Below, piece by piece: positions 1 to 7,258 of a DNA stretch of 14,950 bases. The DNA is from Spirochaetota bacterium. GTDB taxonomy: Bacteria > Spirochaetota > Spirochaetia > Treponematales > Breznakiellaceae. Position 1 is the stretch's first letter, and every line of letters starts with the position of its first letter. The translations under genes and the position numbers were made by a program. The DNA lies in assembly GCA_023406985.1 (NCBI GenBank), contig JAEXTK010000063.1, forward strand, positions 1 to 14,950, given 5' to 3'. The notes beneath the pieces are model-generated. The model did not search any database, had not been told where the DNA came from, and worked only from the letters and a program-made list of their open reading frames with translations.

Positions 1-204
1 GGTCTGCCCTGACGCGGACGCGCCGCGGCCGTACGGGGCGCCTTCCCCCGGCCCCGGCGCGAACAGGTCGCCCTCGGCGCCGGCCCCGCGAGTCGCCGCT
101 GCCCGCACGAACGCCCCTGCGGGCTCCGGCTCTCCCCTCAGGATCCCGTAGAGGCGCGCGAACAGGCCCTCGAGGTCGGCATCTCCGTACGTACGGTTTT
201 CCAT
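1..204 (-). CDS. Partial protein of unknown function, cut by window edge
   Basis: Reading from an ATG at 204 towards 1, 68 codons stay open to the window edge, so only the N-terminus is present. The start lies one base after the TGA of the radical SAM gene (206-208), so the two are almost certainly co-transcribed. The protein begins MENRTYGDADLEGLFARLYG and then becomes rich in Ala, Gly, Pro and Glu, which looks like a linker. No catalytic motif is visible. Relatives of the upstream radical SAM protein are known to sit beside a partner with a uracil-DNA-glycosylase-like or DUF4130-like domain. The position fits such a partner, but the visible residues neither prove nor exclude it, so the function is left open. 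Confidence 0.6.
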   Translation of the reverse strand, partial: MENRTYGDADLEGLFARLYGILRGEPEPAGAFVRAAATRGAGAEGDLFAPGPGEGAPYGRGASASGQT

Positions 205-205
205 A

Positions 206-1459
206 TCAGAACTCGAATAGGGGCAGCTGCCGCTCGGCGTCGTCGGAGAGGAGGCGGCGCAGGCGCGCGGGATCCTCCGGCTTATCCAAGAAACGGCCCG
301 AGGCGGTGAGGAAGTACCGCGCCCGTTTGAGGGTGACGCCGAGCGCGCGGAGCAGCTCGAAGTCCGGCTTCCGCTTCCTGCGCACCTCGACGATCCTCTG
401 GGCGGATACCCGCCCGATGCCGGGGACCCGGAGCAGTTGCTCGAAGTCGGCCGTCGCGATCTCCACGGGGAAGCGGTCCAGGTGCGCGAGGGCCCACGCC
501 GTCTTGGGGTCCACATCCGCGTCTAGATTCTCCCGCCCCGCCTCCAAAATCTCCTCGCTGTCGAACCGGTAAAAACGGAGGAGCCAATCGGCCTGGTAGA
601 GCCGATGCTCGCGCACGAGGGGCGGGGCCGCGATCGCGGGAAGCCGGGGATCGCGCGGCCCGCCGCGGCCGGACTGCCCCACGGGGACGTACGCCGAATA
701 GTAGACCCGGCGCAGCCGGTACTTCCGATACAGCGCGGCGGAGAGGGACAGGATCTGCCGGTCCCCTTCCGGCGAGGCTCCGACGATGAGCTGGGTGCTC
801 TGTCCCGCCGGGGCGAAGGCGGGAACCGCGCGGAGGCGTCCGCGGTCCTCTTGGCGTTCCGCCCCCGTTTCGGCGATGTAGCGCATCGCCCCCAAAATAG
901 CCTTCCCCGATTTTTCGGGCGCGAGCGTCGCGAGGCTCCGTTCGGTGGGCAATTCGATGTTGGCGCTGAGGCGGTCGGCCCAGCGTCCGGCCTCGGCGAT
1001 AAGCCGTTCCCCGGCGCCGGGGATGGCCTTGAGGTGGATGTAGCCGCCGAACCCCGCCTCGCGTCTGAGCTTCCGGGCGGTTTCCACGAGCTTGGCCATG
1101 ACGACATCGGGGTCCGCGAACACCCCGGAGGACAGGAAGAGGCCCTCGATATAGTTCCGCTTGTAGAATTCCACCGTGAGCCGCACGAGCTCGTCCACGG
1201 TGAACGCCGTCCGTCGGATATCGGCCGTGGCCCGGTTGGGGCAATAGGCGCAATCGAAGCGGCAGGAATTGGAATAGAGGACCTTGAGGAGGGATATGCA
1301 GCGGCCGTCGGCTGCCCAGCTGTGGCAGACGCCCGCGGGGAAGGCGGCGCCGAGTGAGGATGAGCCGCCGGACGGACGCCGCGCGCTCCCCGAGGAAGCG
1401 CAGGACGCGTCGTACTTCGCCGCCGACGCCAGGATCGAGAGCTTTGTCGCGAGGTCCAT
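206..1459 (-). CDS. Putative DNA modification/repair radical SAM protein with HhH motif
   Basis: The 417-residue product begins MDLATKLSILASAAKYD, the usual opening of the radical SAM family annotated as putative DNA modification/repair and linked to uracil-DNA-glycosylase-like partners. The [4Fe-4S]/SAM motif CxxxCxxC is Cys66-Cys70-Cys73 (CRFDCAYC). Three further cysteines lie upstream (Cys20, Cys45, Cys54). A helix-hairpin-helix is visible around residues 341-361 (LLRVPGIGRVSAQRIVEVRR), typical of non-specific DNA binding, and this supports a DNA substrate. The reaction is unknown. The same frame is open upstream to 1597, but family alignment and a promoter whose -10 box ends six bases before this ATG favour the start at 1459. 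The partial gene at 204-1 follows after one base. The first 46 codons of the longer reading are Arg-rich and look non-coding. Confidence 0.88.
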   Translation of the reverse strand: MDLATKLSILASAAKYDASCASSGSARRPSGGSSSLGAAFPAGVCHSWAADGRCISLLKVLYSNSCRFDCAYCPNRATADIRRTAFTVDELVRLTVEFYKRNYIEGLFLSSGVFADPDVVMAKLVETARKLRREAGFGGYIHLKAIPGAGERLIAEAGRWADRLSANIELPTERSLATLAPEKSGKAILGAMRYIAETGAERQEDRGRLRAVPAFAPAGQSTQLIVGASPEGDRQILSLSAALYRKYRLRRVYYSAYVPVGQSGRGGPRDPRLPAIAAPPLVREHRLYQADWLLRFYRFDSEEILEAGRENLDADVDPKTAWALAHLDRFPVEIATADFEQLLRVPGIGRVSAQRIVEVRRKRKPDFELLRALGVTLKRARYFLTASGRFLDKPEDPARLRRLLSDDAERQLPLFEF

Positions 1460-1465
1460 ATAAGA

Positions 1466-1494
1466 ACTATACACCTGTATAGGTGTCATCGCAA
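1466..1494 (-). promoter_or_regulatory. Sigma-70 promoter of the radical SAM gene, predicted leaderless
   Basis: On the minus strand TTGCGA (1494-1489), a 17-base spacer and TATAGT (1471-1466) form a good sigma-70 promoter. The last -10 base is only six bases from the ATG at 1459. Transcription would therefore begin at or within a base of the start codon, and no Shine-Dalgarno sequence fits in between. Confidence 0.7.
1471..1486. promoter_or_regulatory. Operator-like dyad in the radical SAM promoter spacer
   Basis: ACACCT (1471-1476), GTAT and AGGTGT (1481-1486) make a perfect 6-bp inverted repeat with a 4-bp centre. It fills most of the spacer between the -35 and -10 boxes and touches the -10 box. 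This is the classical place for a repressor or a MerR-type activator. The binding protein is unknown. Confidence 0.5.
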
Positions 1495-1538
1495 GGGCTT
1501 CGTCCCGCTTTCCAAAACGGAGGCGACGCAGGCGAACC

Positions 1539-1567
1539 TTGCCCGGCCGTCCTCGGAAGCGTACCTT
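1539..1567 (+). promoter_or_regulatory. Possible weak promoter of tpx
   Basis: TTGCCC (1539-1544) and TACCTT (1562-1567) are separated by 17 bases and lie 23 bases before the tpx start. The -10 match is poor, so this is tentative. Confidence 0.28.
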
Positions 1568-1590
1568 ATCAGTACTGAATGGAGGCAACC

Positions 1591-2106
1591 ATGGCACATA
1601 TTACCTTGGGAGGAACGCCGATCTCCACGGTCGGAAACCTCCCCGCGGTCGGCGCCGCTGCGCCTGACTTCAAGCTCGTGGATCGGGATTTGACGGACCA
1701 TCGCCTTCGCGACTGGAGCGGGAAGGTCAAGATACTCAACATCGTGCCGAGCCTGGACACTTCCGTCTGCGCGCTGTCCGCGAAAAAATTCGACGCGGAG
1801 GTATCCAAGCTGTCGGGCGTCGTCGTGCTCACCATTTCCTGCGACCTGCCCTTCGCGCAAGACCGTTTCTGCAAGTCGGAAGGCGTTTCCAACGTCGTCT
1901 TCCTTTCCCAGATGCGCGATCGATCCTTCGGCCGCGATTTCGGCGTCGAGATCCTGGACGGCAAGCTCGCGGGCCTCCTCTCCCGGTCCGTCGTCGTGGT
2001 GGGGACGGACGACAAGGTCCTGTACACGCAGCAAGTGCCGGAGATCAAACAGGAACCCGATTACGACGCCGCGCTCGCCGCGGCCAAGAAGGCGTTGAAA
2101 GCCTGA
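1591..2106 (+). CDS. tpx: Thiol peroxidase, atypical 2-Cys peroxiredoxin (Tpx)
   Basis: This 171-residue peroxiredoxin reduces hydrogen peroxide and organic hydroperoxides in the cytoplasm using thioredoxin. The active site PSLDTSVC contains Thr57 and peroxidatic Cys60. The resolving cysteine is Cys94 in FAQDRFCKSEGV, and the conserved Arg132 lies in LLSRSVVV. The length and the motif DLPFAQDRFC are typical of the Tpx subfamily. An additional Cys84 (ISCDLPF) sits where family members I know carry Ser or Ala next to the Asp-Leu-Pro. The ATG at 1591 is chosen because GGAGG (1581-1585) lies five bases upstream and the protein then starts MAHITLGG. An in-frame ATG at 1579 would place the Shine-Dalgarno inside the gene. 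The gene is divergent from the radical SAM gene and appears monocistronic. No OxyR or PerR site was recognised. Confidence 0.96.
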   Translation: MAHITLGGTPISTVGNLPAVGAAAPDFKLVDRDLTDHRLRDWSGKVKILNIVPSLDTSVCALSAKKFDAEVSKLSGVVVLTISCDLPFAQDRFCKSEGVSNVVFLSQMRDRSFGRDFGVEILDGKLAGLLSRSVVVVGTDDKVLYTQQVPEIKQEPDYDAALAAAKKALKA

Positions 2107-2165
2107 GACCCGCCGAGGCGCGCCGTCGGTTCCGGGGCATCGCTCGGTTACGGCAGGCGCGCCCC

Positions 2166-2193
2166 TTGACGCCGGACGGCTCCCGGCTACGCT
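2166..2193 (+). promoter_or_regulatory. Possible promoter of the HD-GYP regulator gene
   Basis: TTGACG (2166-2171) is a strong -35 box. The best-spaced -10 is TACGCT (2188-2193) after 16 bases, which is weak. Initiation would fall near 2200, only a few bases before the ATG at 2204. A TATAGG at 2194-2199 is too far from this -35 box. Confidence 0.35.
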
Positions 2194-2203
2194 TATAGGC
2201 ACC

Positions 2204-4030
<1,827 letters not shown>

Positions 4031-4042
4031 CGGGACCCGCGC

Positions 4043-4630
4043 TCATTCCCCGAAGAGGGCCTGGGCCTGCTCGCGCACCTGGTCTACCGCGGCCTGGTAC
4101 CGATCCTTGAGCGCCCCCATGTTCTGGTTATAGAAGGCCACGAATTCCGGGTCCTGCATCGGGTCGATCTGGACCCGCCTGCCGGTCCGCCGCGCTAATT
4201 CTTCCTCTTTCTGGCGGAGCTTCGGGGCGTACTGCTGCCGGATCGCGCGGTCGTACTGCTCGACGTCGCCCAGGTACTGCGCGAGGGCCTGCTGGACCTG
4301 TTGGAACATGGGAAGGAGCCGGCGGTCGCCGACCACCGCGGCGAGGCCCTTCCCGACCGCGTCCAGGCGCTCCAGGTCCTCCTTGACCGCGGGCAAGGAT
4401 ACCTGGGACAGGAGGACCTCGAAGGCTCCGCGGCGGACGGACGGCTGCTTGTCTTTCGGGAATTTCTTGAATTCAGCCTCGATATTCTTCCCCGCGGGAT
4501 CCTCCAGGAAGGCGCCGGCTATGCGCTTGCCCTCGCGCTTGAGCTCGAATTGCTCGACGCTTTCGCGGTCGCCCTTCACCGACTCGGTGCGTTCCAACGC
4601 GATTTCCAATGCGCTCTTGATGCGTGCCAT
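4043..4630 (-). CDS. Uncharacterised charged helical protein, spirochaete-like
   Basis: A 195-residue soluble protein starting MARIKSALEIALERTESVKG. It is very rich in Glu, Lys, Arg and Gln, with predicted long helices at residues 1-45, 75-140 and 170-195. There is no signal peptide, membrane segment or known catalytic motif. The composition resembles a family of conserved spirochaete proteins of unknown function (possibly DUF6657), but I cannot confirm the family from sequence alone. A Shine-Dalgarno-like GAGAGG lies upstream of the ATG at 4630. It is the last of three minus-strand genes, 75 bases after the cyclo-ligase, and its stop codon is only 12 bases from the convergent HD-GYP gene. 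A good -10 hexamer TATGAT overlaps the region just before the Shine-Dalgarno, but no -35 box was found. Confidence 0.8.
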   Translation of the reverse strand: MARIKSALEIALERTESVKGDRESVEQFELKREGKRIAGAFLEDPAGKNIEAEFKKFPKDKQPSVRRGAFEVLLSQVSLPAVKEDLERLDAVGKGLAAVVGDRRLLPMFQQVQQALAQYLGDVEQYDRAIRQQYAPKLRQKEEELARRTGRRVQIDPMQDPEFVAFYNQNMGALKDRYQAAVDQVREQAQALFGE

Positions 4631-4705
4631 ATCGTCGTACCTCTCATCATAAAATACGGAATTCGAGCCGCGGCGCGGAGCGCCTTTCGGCGAAAAAAGC
4701 GCCGT

Positions 4706-5314
4706 TCACGCGGACGCGTGGGTCGTGAAGAAGGAACCTCCCGCGCACACGGCATCCATCCGCTCGTCCCGCTCGTCCATCGGCACCCGGTCCATCACTT
4801 GGCAGGGGACGCAGAGCGCCGCCACGAACACGTCGGCACGCCGCGAGCGGAGGCCGCGGAGGAAGCGGTCGTAGTAGCCCTTTCCGTGGCCGAGCCGGCC
4901 GCCGTCCCGATCGAAGGCGACCCCGGGCGCAATCACGAGGATCGGCCCCGGCAAGGCGCCTAAGTCCGCGAGGGGCGCGTCCGCCCGCGGCTCCCGGATG
5001 CCGAACGGCCCCCGCTCCCAGGGCCCTTCGAGGGAAGCGGCCTCCCGGAACGAGAGCTCGTCGTTTTCCACCCGCGGGAAGGCGACCCGCTTCCCCGCGC
5101 GGAACGCGGCGTCCACGACGAAGTCGCTCACGATCTCTCCCCGCATGGAGAGGAAGGCGAGCACGGTCCGGGCTTCGGTCCAGCGAGCCTCGCGGCCGAG
5201 CGCGGCGGCGGCCAAAGCCCCTTCCCGGCTCAGGACCTCCGGATCCAGGGCGCGGAGGGTAGCCTCCGTCCGCGCGCGGAGCGCTCTCTTTTCCTCGGTC
5301 GCGGGAACCATCAT
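4706..5314 (-). CDS. 5-formyltetrahydrofolate cyclo-ligase
   Basis: A 202-residue cytoplasmic enzyme of the 5-FTHF cyclo-ligase (MTHFS, YgfA/Fau) family. It converts 5-formyltetrahydrofolate and ATP to 5,10-methenyltetrahydrofolate, returning a storage form of folate to one-carbon metabolism. Diagnostic features are the N-terminal basic helix (EEKRALRAR), SMRGEIVSD around residue 60, the P-loop-like APGVAFDRDGGRLGHGKGYY (129-148), and the C-terminal MDERDERMDAV. The ATG at 5314 is chosen because GAGG lies six bases upstream. A TTG at 5326 in the same frame overlaps the stop codon of the upstream DRTGG gene and would add four residues. The tight spacing implies co-transcription and translational coupling with that gene. 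Confidence 0.93.
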   Translation of the reverse strand: MMVPATEEKRALRARTEATLRALDPEVLSREGALAAAALGREARWTEARTVLAFLSMRGEIVSDFVVDAAFRAGKRVAFPRVENDELSFREAASLEGPWERGPFGIREPRADAPLADLGALPGPILVIAPGVAFDRDGGRLGHGKGYYDRFLRGLRSRRADVFVAALCVPCQVMDRVPMDERDERMDAVCAGGSFFTTHASA

Positions 5315-5322
5315 CGCTATCC

Positions 5323-5679
5323 TCAAATAGGGCGGGTTCCGCCTTCGCGCAGCCCCGCCTCGTACAGCTTACCGCAGGCCAGGAACATCGGCAGCTTCGT
5401 GCCCGCCAGGATGATGCCCGCGTCCCGCGCCATGTCCACCATATCGCCCAAGGGATGCTTGCCGCGGACGAAGACGATGACGCGGATGTCCAGAAGTTCG
5501 GCCGTGCGGATGACCTGCGGGTTCGCCAAGCCGGTCAGGAGCAGGACGCGGTCCTTCACGAAGGCCATGACGTCGCTCATGAGGTCGGCGCCGCACGCCG
5601 ATCGAACGTCGAGATCGGAGAGCTCCTCTCCGCAAAAAAAGGCACCATCAATCGCTTTTACCGCTTCGGCAACGGTCAT
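5323..5679 (-). CDS. DRTGG domain-containing protein
   Basis: A 118-residue single-domain protein that matches the DRTGG fold in pattern. An N-terminal helix (VAEAVKAIDGAFF) is followed by the characteristic GADLMSDVMAFVKDRVLLLTG (30-50), then ANPQVIRTAELLDIRVIVFV with the expected strand-helix-strand order. A final IILAGTKLPMFLACGKLYEAG leads to the C-terminus. DRTGG domains occur alone or beside CBS, phosphotransacetylase and hydrogenase-linked proteins; their ligand is unknown. The motif that names the domain is not kept here (VRGKHP occupies the equivalent loop). The ATG at 5679 is preceded by GAGGTG at a normal distance. The stop codon lies eight bases before the cyclo-ligase ATG, so the two are one transcription unit. 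Confidence 0.85.
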   Translation of the reverse strand: MTVAEAVKAIDGAFFCGEELSDLDVRSACGADLMSDVMAFVKDRVLLLTGLANPQVIRTAELLDIRVIVFVRGKHPLGDMVDMARDAGIILAGTKLPMFLACGKLYEAGLREGGTRPI

Positions 5680-5701
5680 CCTCGTTTCACCTCAAGGCCG
5701 C

Positions 5702-5731
5702 AGTCTAGCATGGGCGTTCGCTGAGGCACAA
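5702..5731 (-). promoter_or_regulatory. Promoter candidate for the DRTGG/cyclo-ligase unit
   Basis: On the minus strand TTGTGC (5731-5726), an 18-base spacer and TAGACT (5707-5702) lie just before the Shine-Dalgarno of the DRTGG gene. It is divergent from the tRNA-Asn promoter 15 bases away. Confidence 0.42.
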
Positions 5732-5746
5732 CGTCCGCGGCGGGTC

Positions 5747-5775
5747 TTGACTCTTTTCGGCGTTTTCGGTATCGT
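5747..5775 (+). promoter_or_regulatory. tRNA-Asn promoter
   Basis: TTGACT (5747-5752), a 17-base spacer and TATCGT (5770-5775) sit 17 bases before the first base of the tRNA. Spacing and -35 match are good. Confidence 0.68.
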
Positions 5776-5792
5776 CCTGTTCCGTAGAGCAT

Positions 5793-5865
5793 TCCCCTGT
5801 AGCTCAGCCGGCAGAGCAAGTGGCTGTTAACCACTGGGTCTGGTGTTCGAATCACCACGGGGGAG
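5793..5865 (+). tRNA. tRNA-Asn(GTT)
   Basis: The 73-base gene folds as a full cloverleaf. The acceptor pairs TCCCCTG (5793-5799) with CGGGGGA (5858-5864). The anticodon stem AGTGG/CCACT encloses the loop CTGTTAA with anticodon GTT. The T stem TGGTG/CACCA carries TTCGAAT, and the discriminator is G5865. CCA is not encoded, so it must be added after transcription. It is a single-gene transcript with its own promoter and terminator. Confidence 0.97.
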
Positions 5866-5874
5866 CGAAAGCGA

Positions 5875-5906
5875 AAGGCCGTCCTGAGGGACGGCCTTCT
5901 TTTTTT
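5875..5906 (+). terminator. Intrinsic terminator after tRNA-Asn
   Basis: A perfect 10-bp stem, AAGGCCGTCC (5875-5884) with GGACGGCCTT (5889-5898), closes a TGAG tetraloop. It is followed by CTTTTTTT. This is a textbook rho-independent terminator ten bases after the tRNA. Confidence 0.93.
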
Positions 5907-5922
5907 GACGGTTCCGATCAAT

Positions 5923-5928
5923 TATACT
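5923..5928 (+). promoter_or_regulatory. Possible -10 box for the histidine kinase gene
   Basis: TATACT is a strong -10 hexamer 20 bases before the kinase ATG. The only correctly spaced -35 is the T-run of the upstream terminator (about 5900-5905), which is poor. TTGACG at 5905-5910 would give a 12-base spacer, too short. Confidence 0.35.
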
Positions 5929-5947
5929 CCAAGAGGGGAGACGATCG

Positions 5948-7240
5948 ATGGATCCATGGACCGCGGCCCTTCTCATGCTCGTCACGTGCGCAGAATGCAG
6001 CCTGCTCTTTTTCGCCTCGGGGCTGCGGCGACATCCGCGAACCGCGCGGGATTTTCCCGCCCCCTTCTTCTGGGGCCTCGGCACCGCGCTCTACGTCTTC
6101 GGCCTCTTCGCGCTCCTCCTTCAGGCCAGGACCCCGCCGTGGCTCGGCATCGTCGCATCCAACGCGGGCATCATGCTCGGCTTCATGCTCATCATCGTCG
6201 GCATACGGAAGCTCCTCGGCCGCTCCCTCTACCTTTCGCGGTATGCCGGGATTTGGATCGCCTACGTCTGCGCGGTCGCCCTCCTCACCTACCGTTTCCC
6301 CTCGACCACCGCCCGGATCATCGCGTTCTCCTGCATCATCGCTTCCCTCTACCTGGAAGGCGCGCTCCTGCTCGCCGCCGACCATCGCCGGACGCCCAAC
6401 CCCTTCTCGCCCATGATCGCGGCGACCTTCGCGCTCCTCGCCGTCTTCTTCCTGGCGCGCGGAACCCTCGTCATCGCCGCGCCCCAGTCTTCCGTCTTCA
6501 CGGCGAGCGCGCTCAACGCCGCGACCTTCTTGGTATCCCACATCGGCCTCATCGCGTGGAGCCTGGGCCTCATCCTCCTGCAGAATCTCCGGATGGCGCA
6601 GGACCTGGAACGCGCCTACCAGGAGAAGGAAACCCTCTTCCGGGAACTCCAGCACCGCGTGAAGAACAGCATGGCGGTGATATCCGGCCTCGTTTCCCTC
6701 GAGTCGACCCGCCTCAAGGCCGCCGATTCCGTCGCGATCCTGGAAAGCCTCAAGGCCCGCATCGACGCGATCGCCGCGCTGTACGATCGCCTCTACCGAT
6801 CGGGGGATACGGAGGAAGTGGAGCTGGACGCCTATTTCCGGGACCTCGCCGACACGCTGTGGGCGGGAACCGCCGCCGCCAAGAAGGGCGTCGCGCTCCG
6901 CCTGGACCTGGATACGGTCCGCCTCGACGCGAAGAGGGCGGTATCCCTCGGCATCATCGCCAATGAGCTGCTCTCCGACAGCCTCAAGTACGCGTTCCCG
7001 GACGGCCGATCCGGAACGGTCCGCCTCTCCTTGAAGCGGAACGACGACCGCCTCCTCCTCGAGGTGGCCGACGACGGCGTCGGCCTGCCCGCGGGCTTCG
7101 CGGTCGGATCCACCGCGGGGCTCGGCCTCGTCCTCGTGGACATGCTCGCCGCGCAGGTGGACGGGGAGTTCACGGCGGAATCCGAGCGAGGGGCGCGTTT
7201 CCTCGTACGCGTTCCCGTCTCTACCCGAAATCCGCGCTGA
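5948..7240 (+). CDS. Seven-helix membrane sensor histidine kinase, HisKA_2 type
   Basis: The 430-residue protein has about seven hydrophobic segments near residues 5-23, 40-60, 68-86, 100-116, 122-142, 155-178 and 192-212. A short coiled coil (213-232) follows, then a HisKA_2 dimerisation domain with phospho-His236 in FRELQHRVKNSMAVISGLVS. The HATPase domain shows an N-box (ANELLSDSLKYAFPDG, Asn339), Asp375/376 in ADDGVGLP and a glycine lid GLGLVLVDML (391-400). Kinases of this class phosphorylate receivers in two-component systems. The membrane part has no recognised extracellular ligand domain, so sensing may occur within the bilayer. No response regulator gene is adjacent; candidates in this window are the HD-GYP regulator and the two receivers at 10800-11787. 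GGGGAG lies seven bases before the ATG. It converges on the GH3 gene with an 18-base gap and no visible terminator. Confidence 0.93.
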   Translation: MDPWTAALLMLVTCAECSLLFFASGLRRHPRTARDFPAPFFWGLGTALYVFGLFALLLQARTPPWLGIVASNAGIMLGFMLIIVGIRKLLGRSLYLSRYAGIWIAYVCAVALLTYRFPSTTARIIAFSCIIASLYLEGALLLAADHRRTPNPFSPMIAATFALLAVFFLARGTLVIAAPQSSVFTASALNAATFLVSHIGLIAWSLGLILLQNLRMAQDLERAYQEKETLFRELQHRVKNSMAVISGLVSLESTRLKAADSVAILESLKARIDAIAALYDRLYRSGDTEEVELDAYFRDLADTLWAGTAAAKKGVALRLDLDTVRLDAKRAVSLGIIANELLSDSLKYAFPDGRSGTVRLSLKRNDDRLLLEVADDGVGLPAGFAVGSTAGLGLVLVDMLAAQVDGEFTAESERGARFLVRVPVSTRNPR

Positions 7241-7258
7241 GGAAGCGGCGCTCGGCGA

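Noticed and set aside
605..1357. A 250-codon plus-strand frame opposite the radical SAM gene
   Set aside because: Antisense shadow of a well-supported gene; no domain recognised.
1460..1597. Longer radical SAM start adding 46 residues
   Set aside because: It would cross the promoter and overlap the tpx start; the residues are Arg-rich and do not match the family N-terminus.
4660..4705. Hairpin GCGCC-TTTC-GGCG with an A-run as terminator between cyclo-ligase and the charged protein gene
   Set aside because: In the direction of transcription the T-run comes before the hairpin, not after it, so it is not a standard terminator.
5905..5928. TTGACG with TATACT as kinase promoter
   Set aside because: The spacer is 12 bases, too short for sigma-70.
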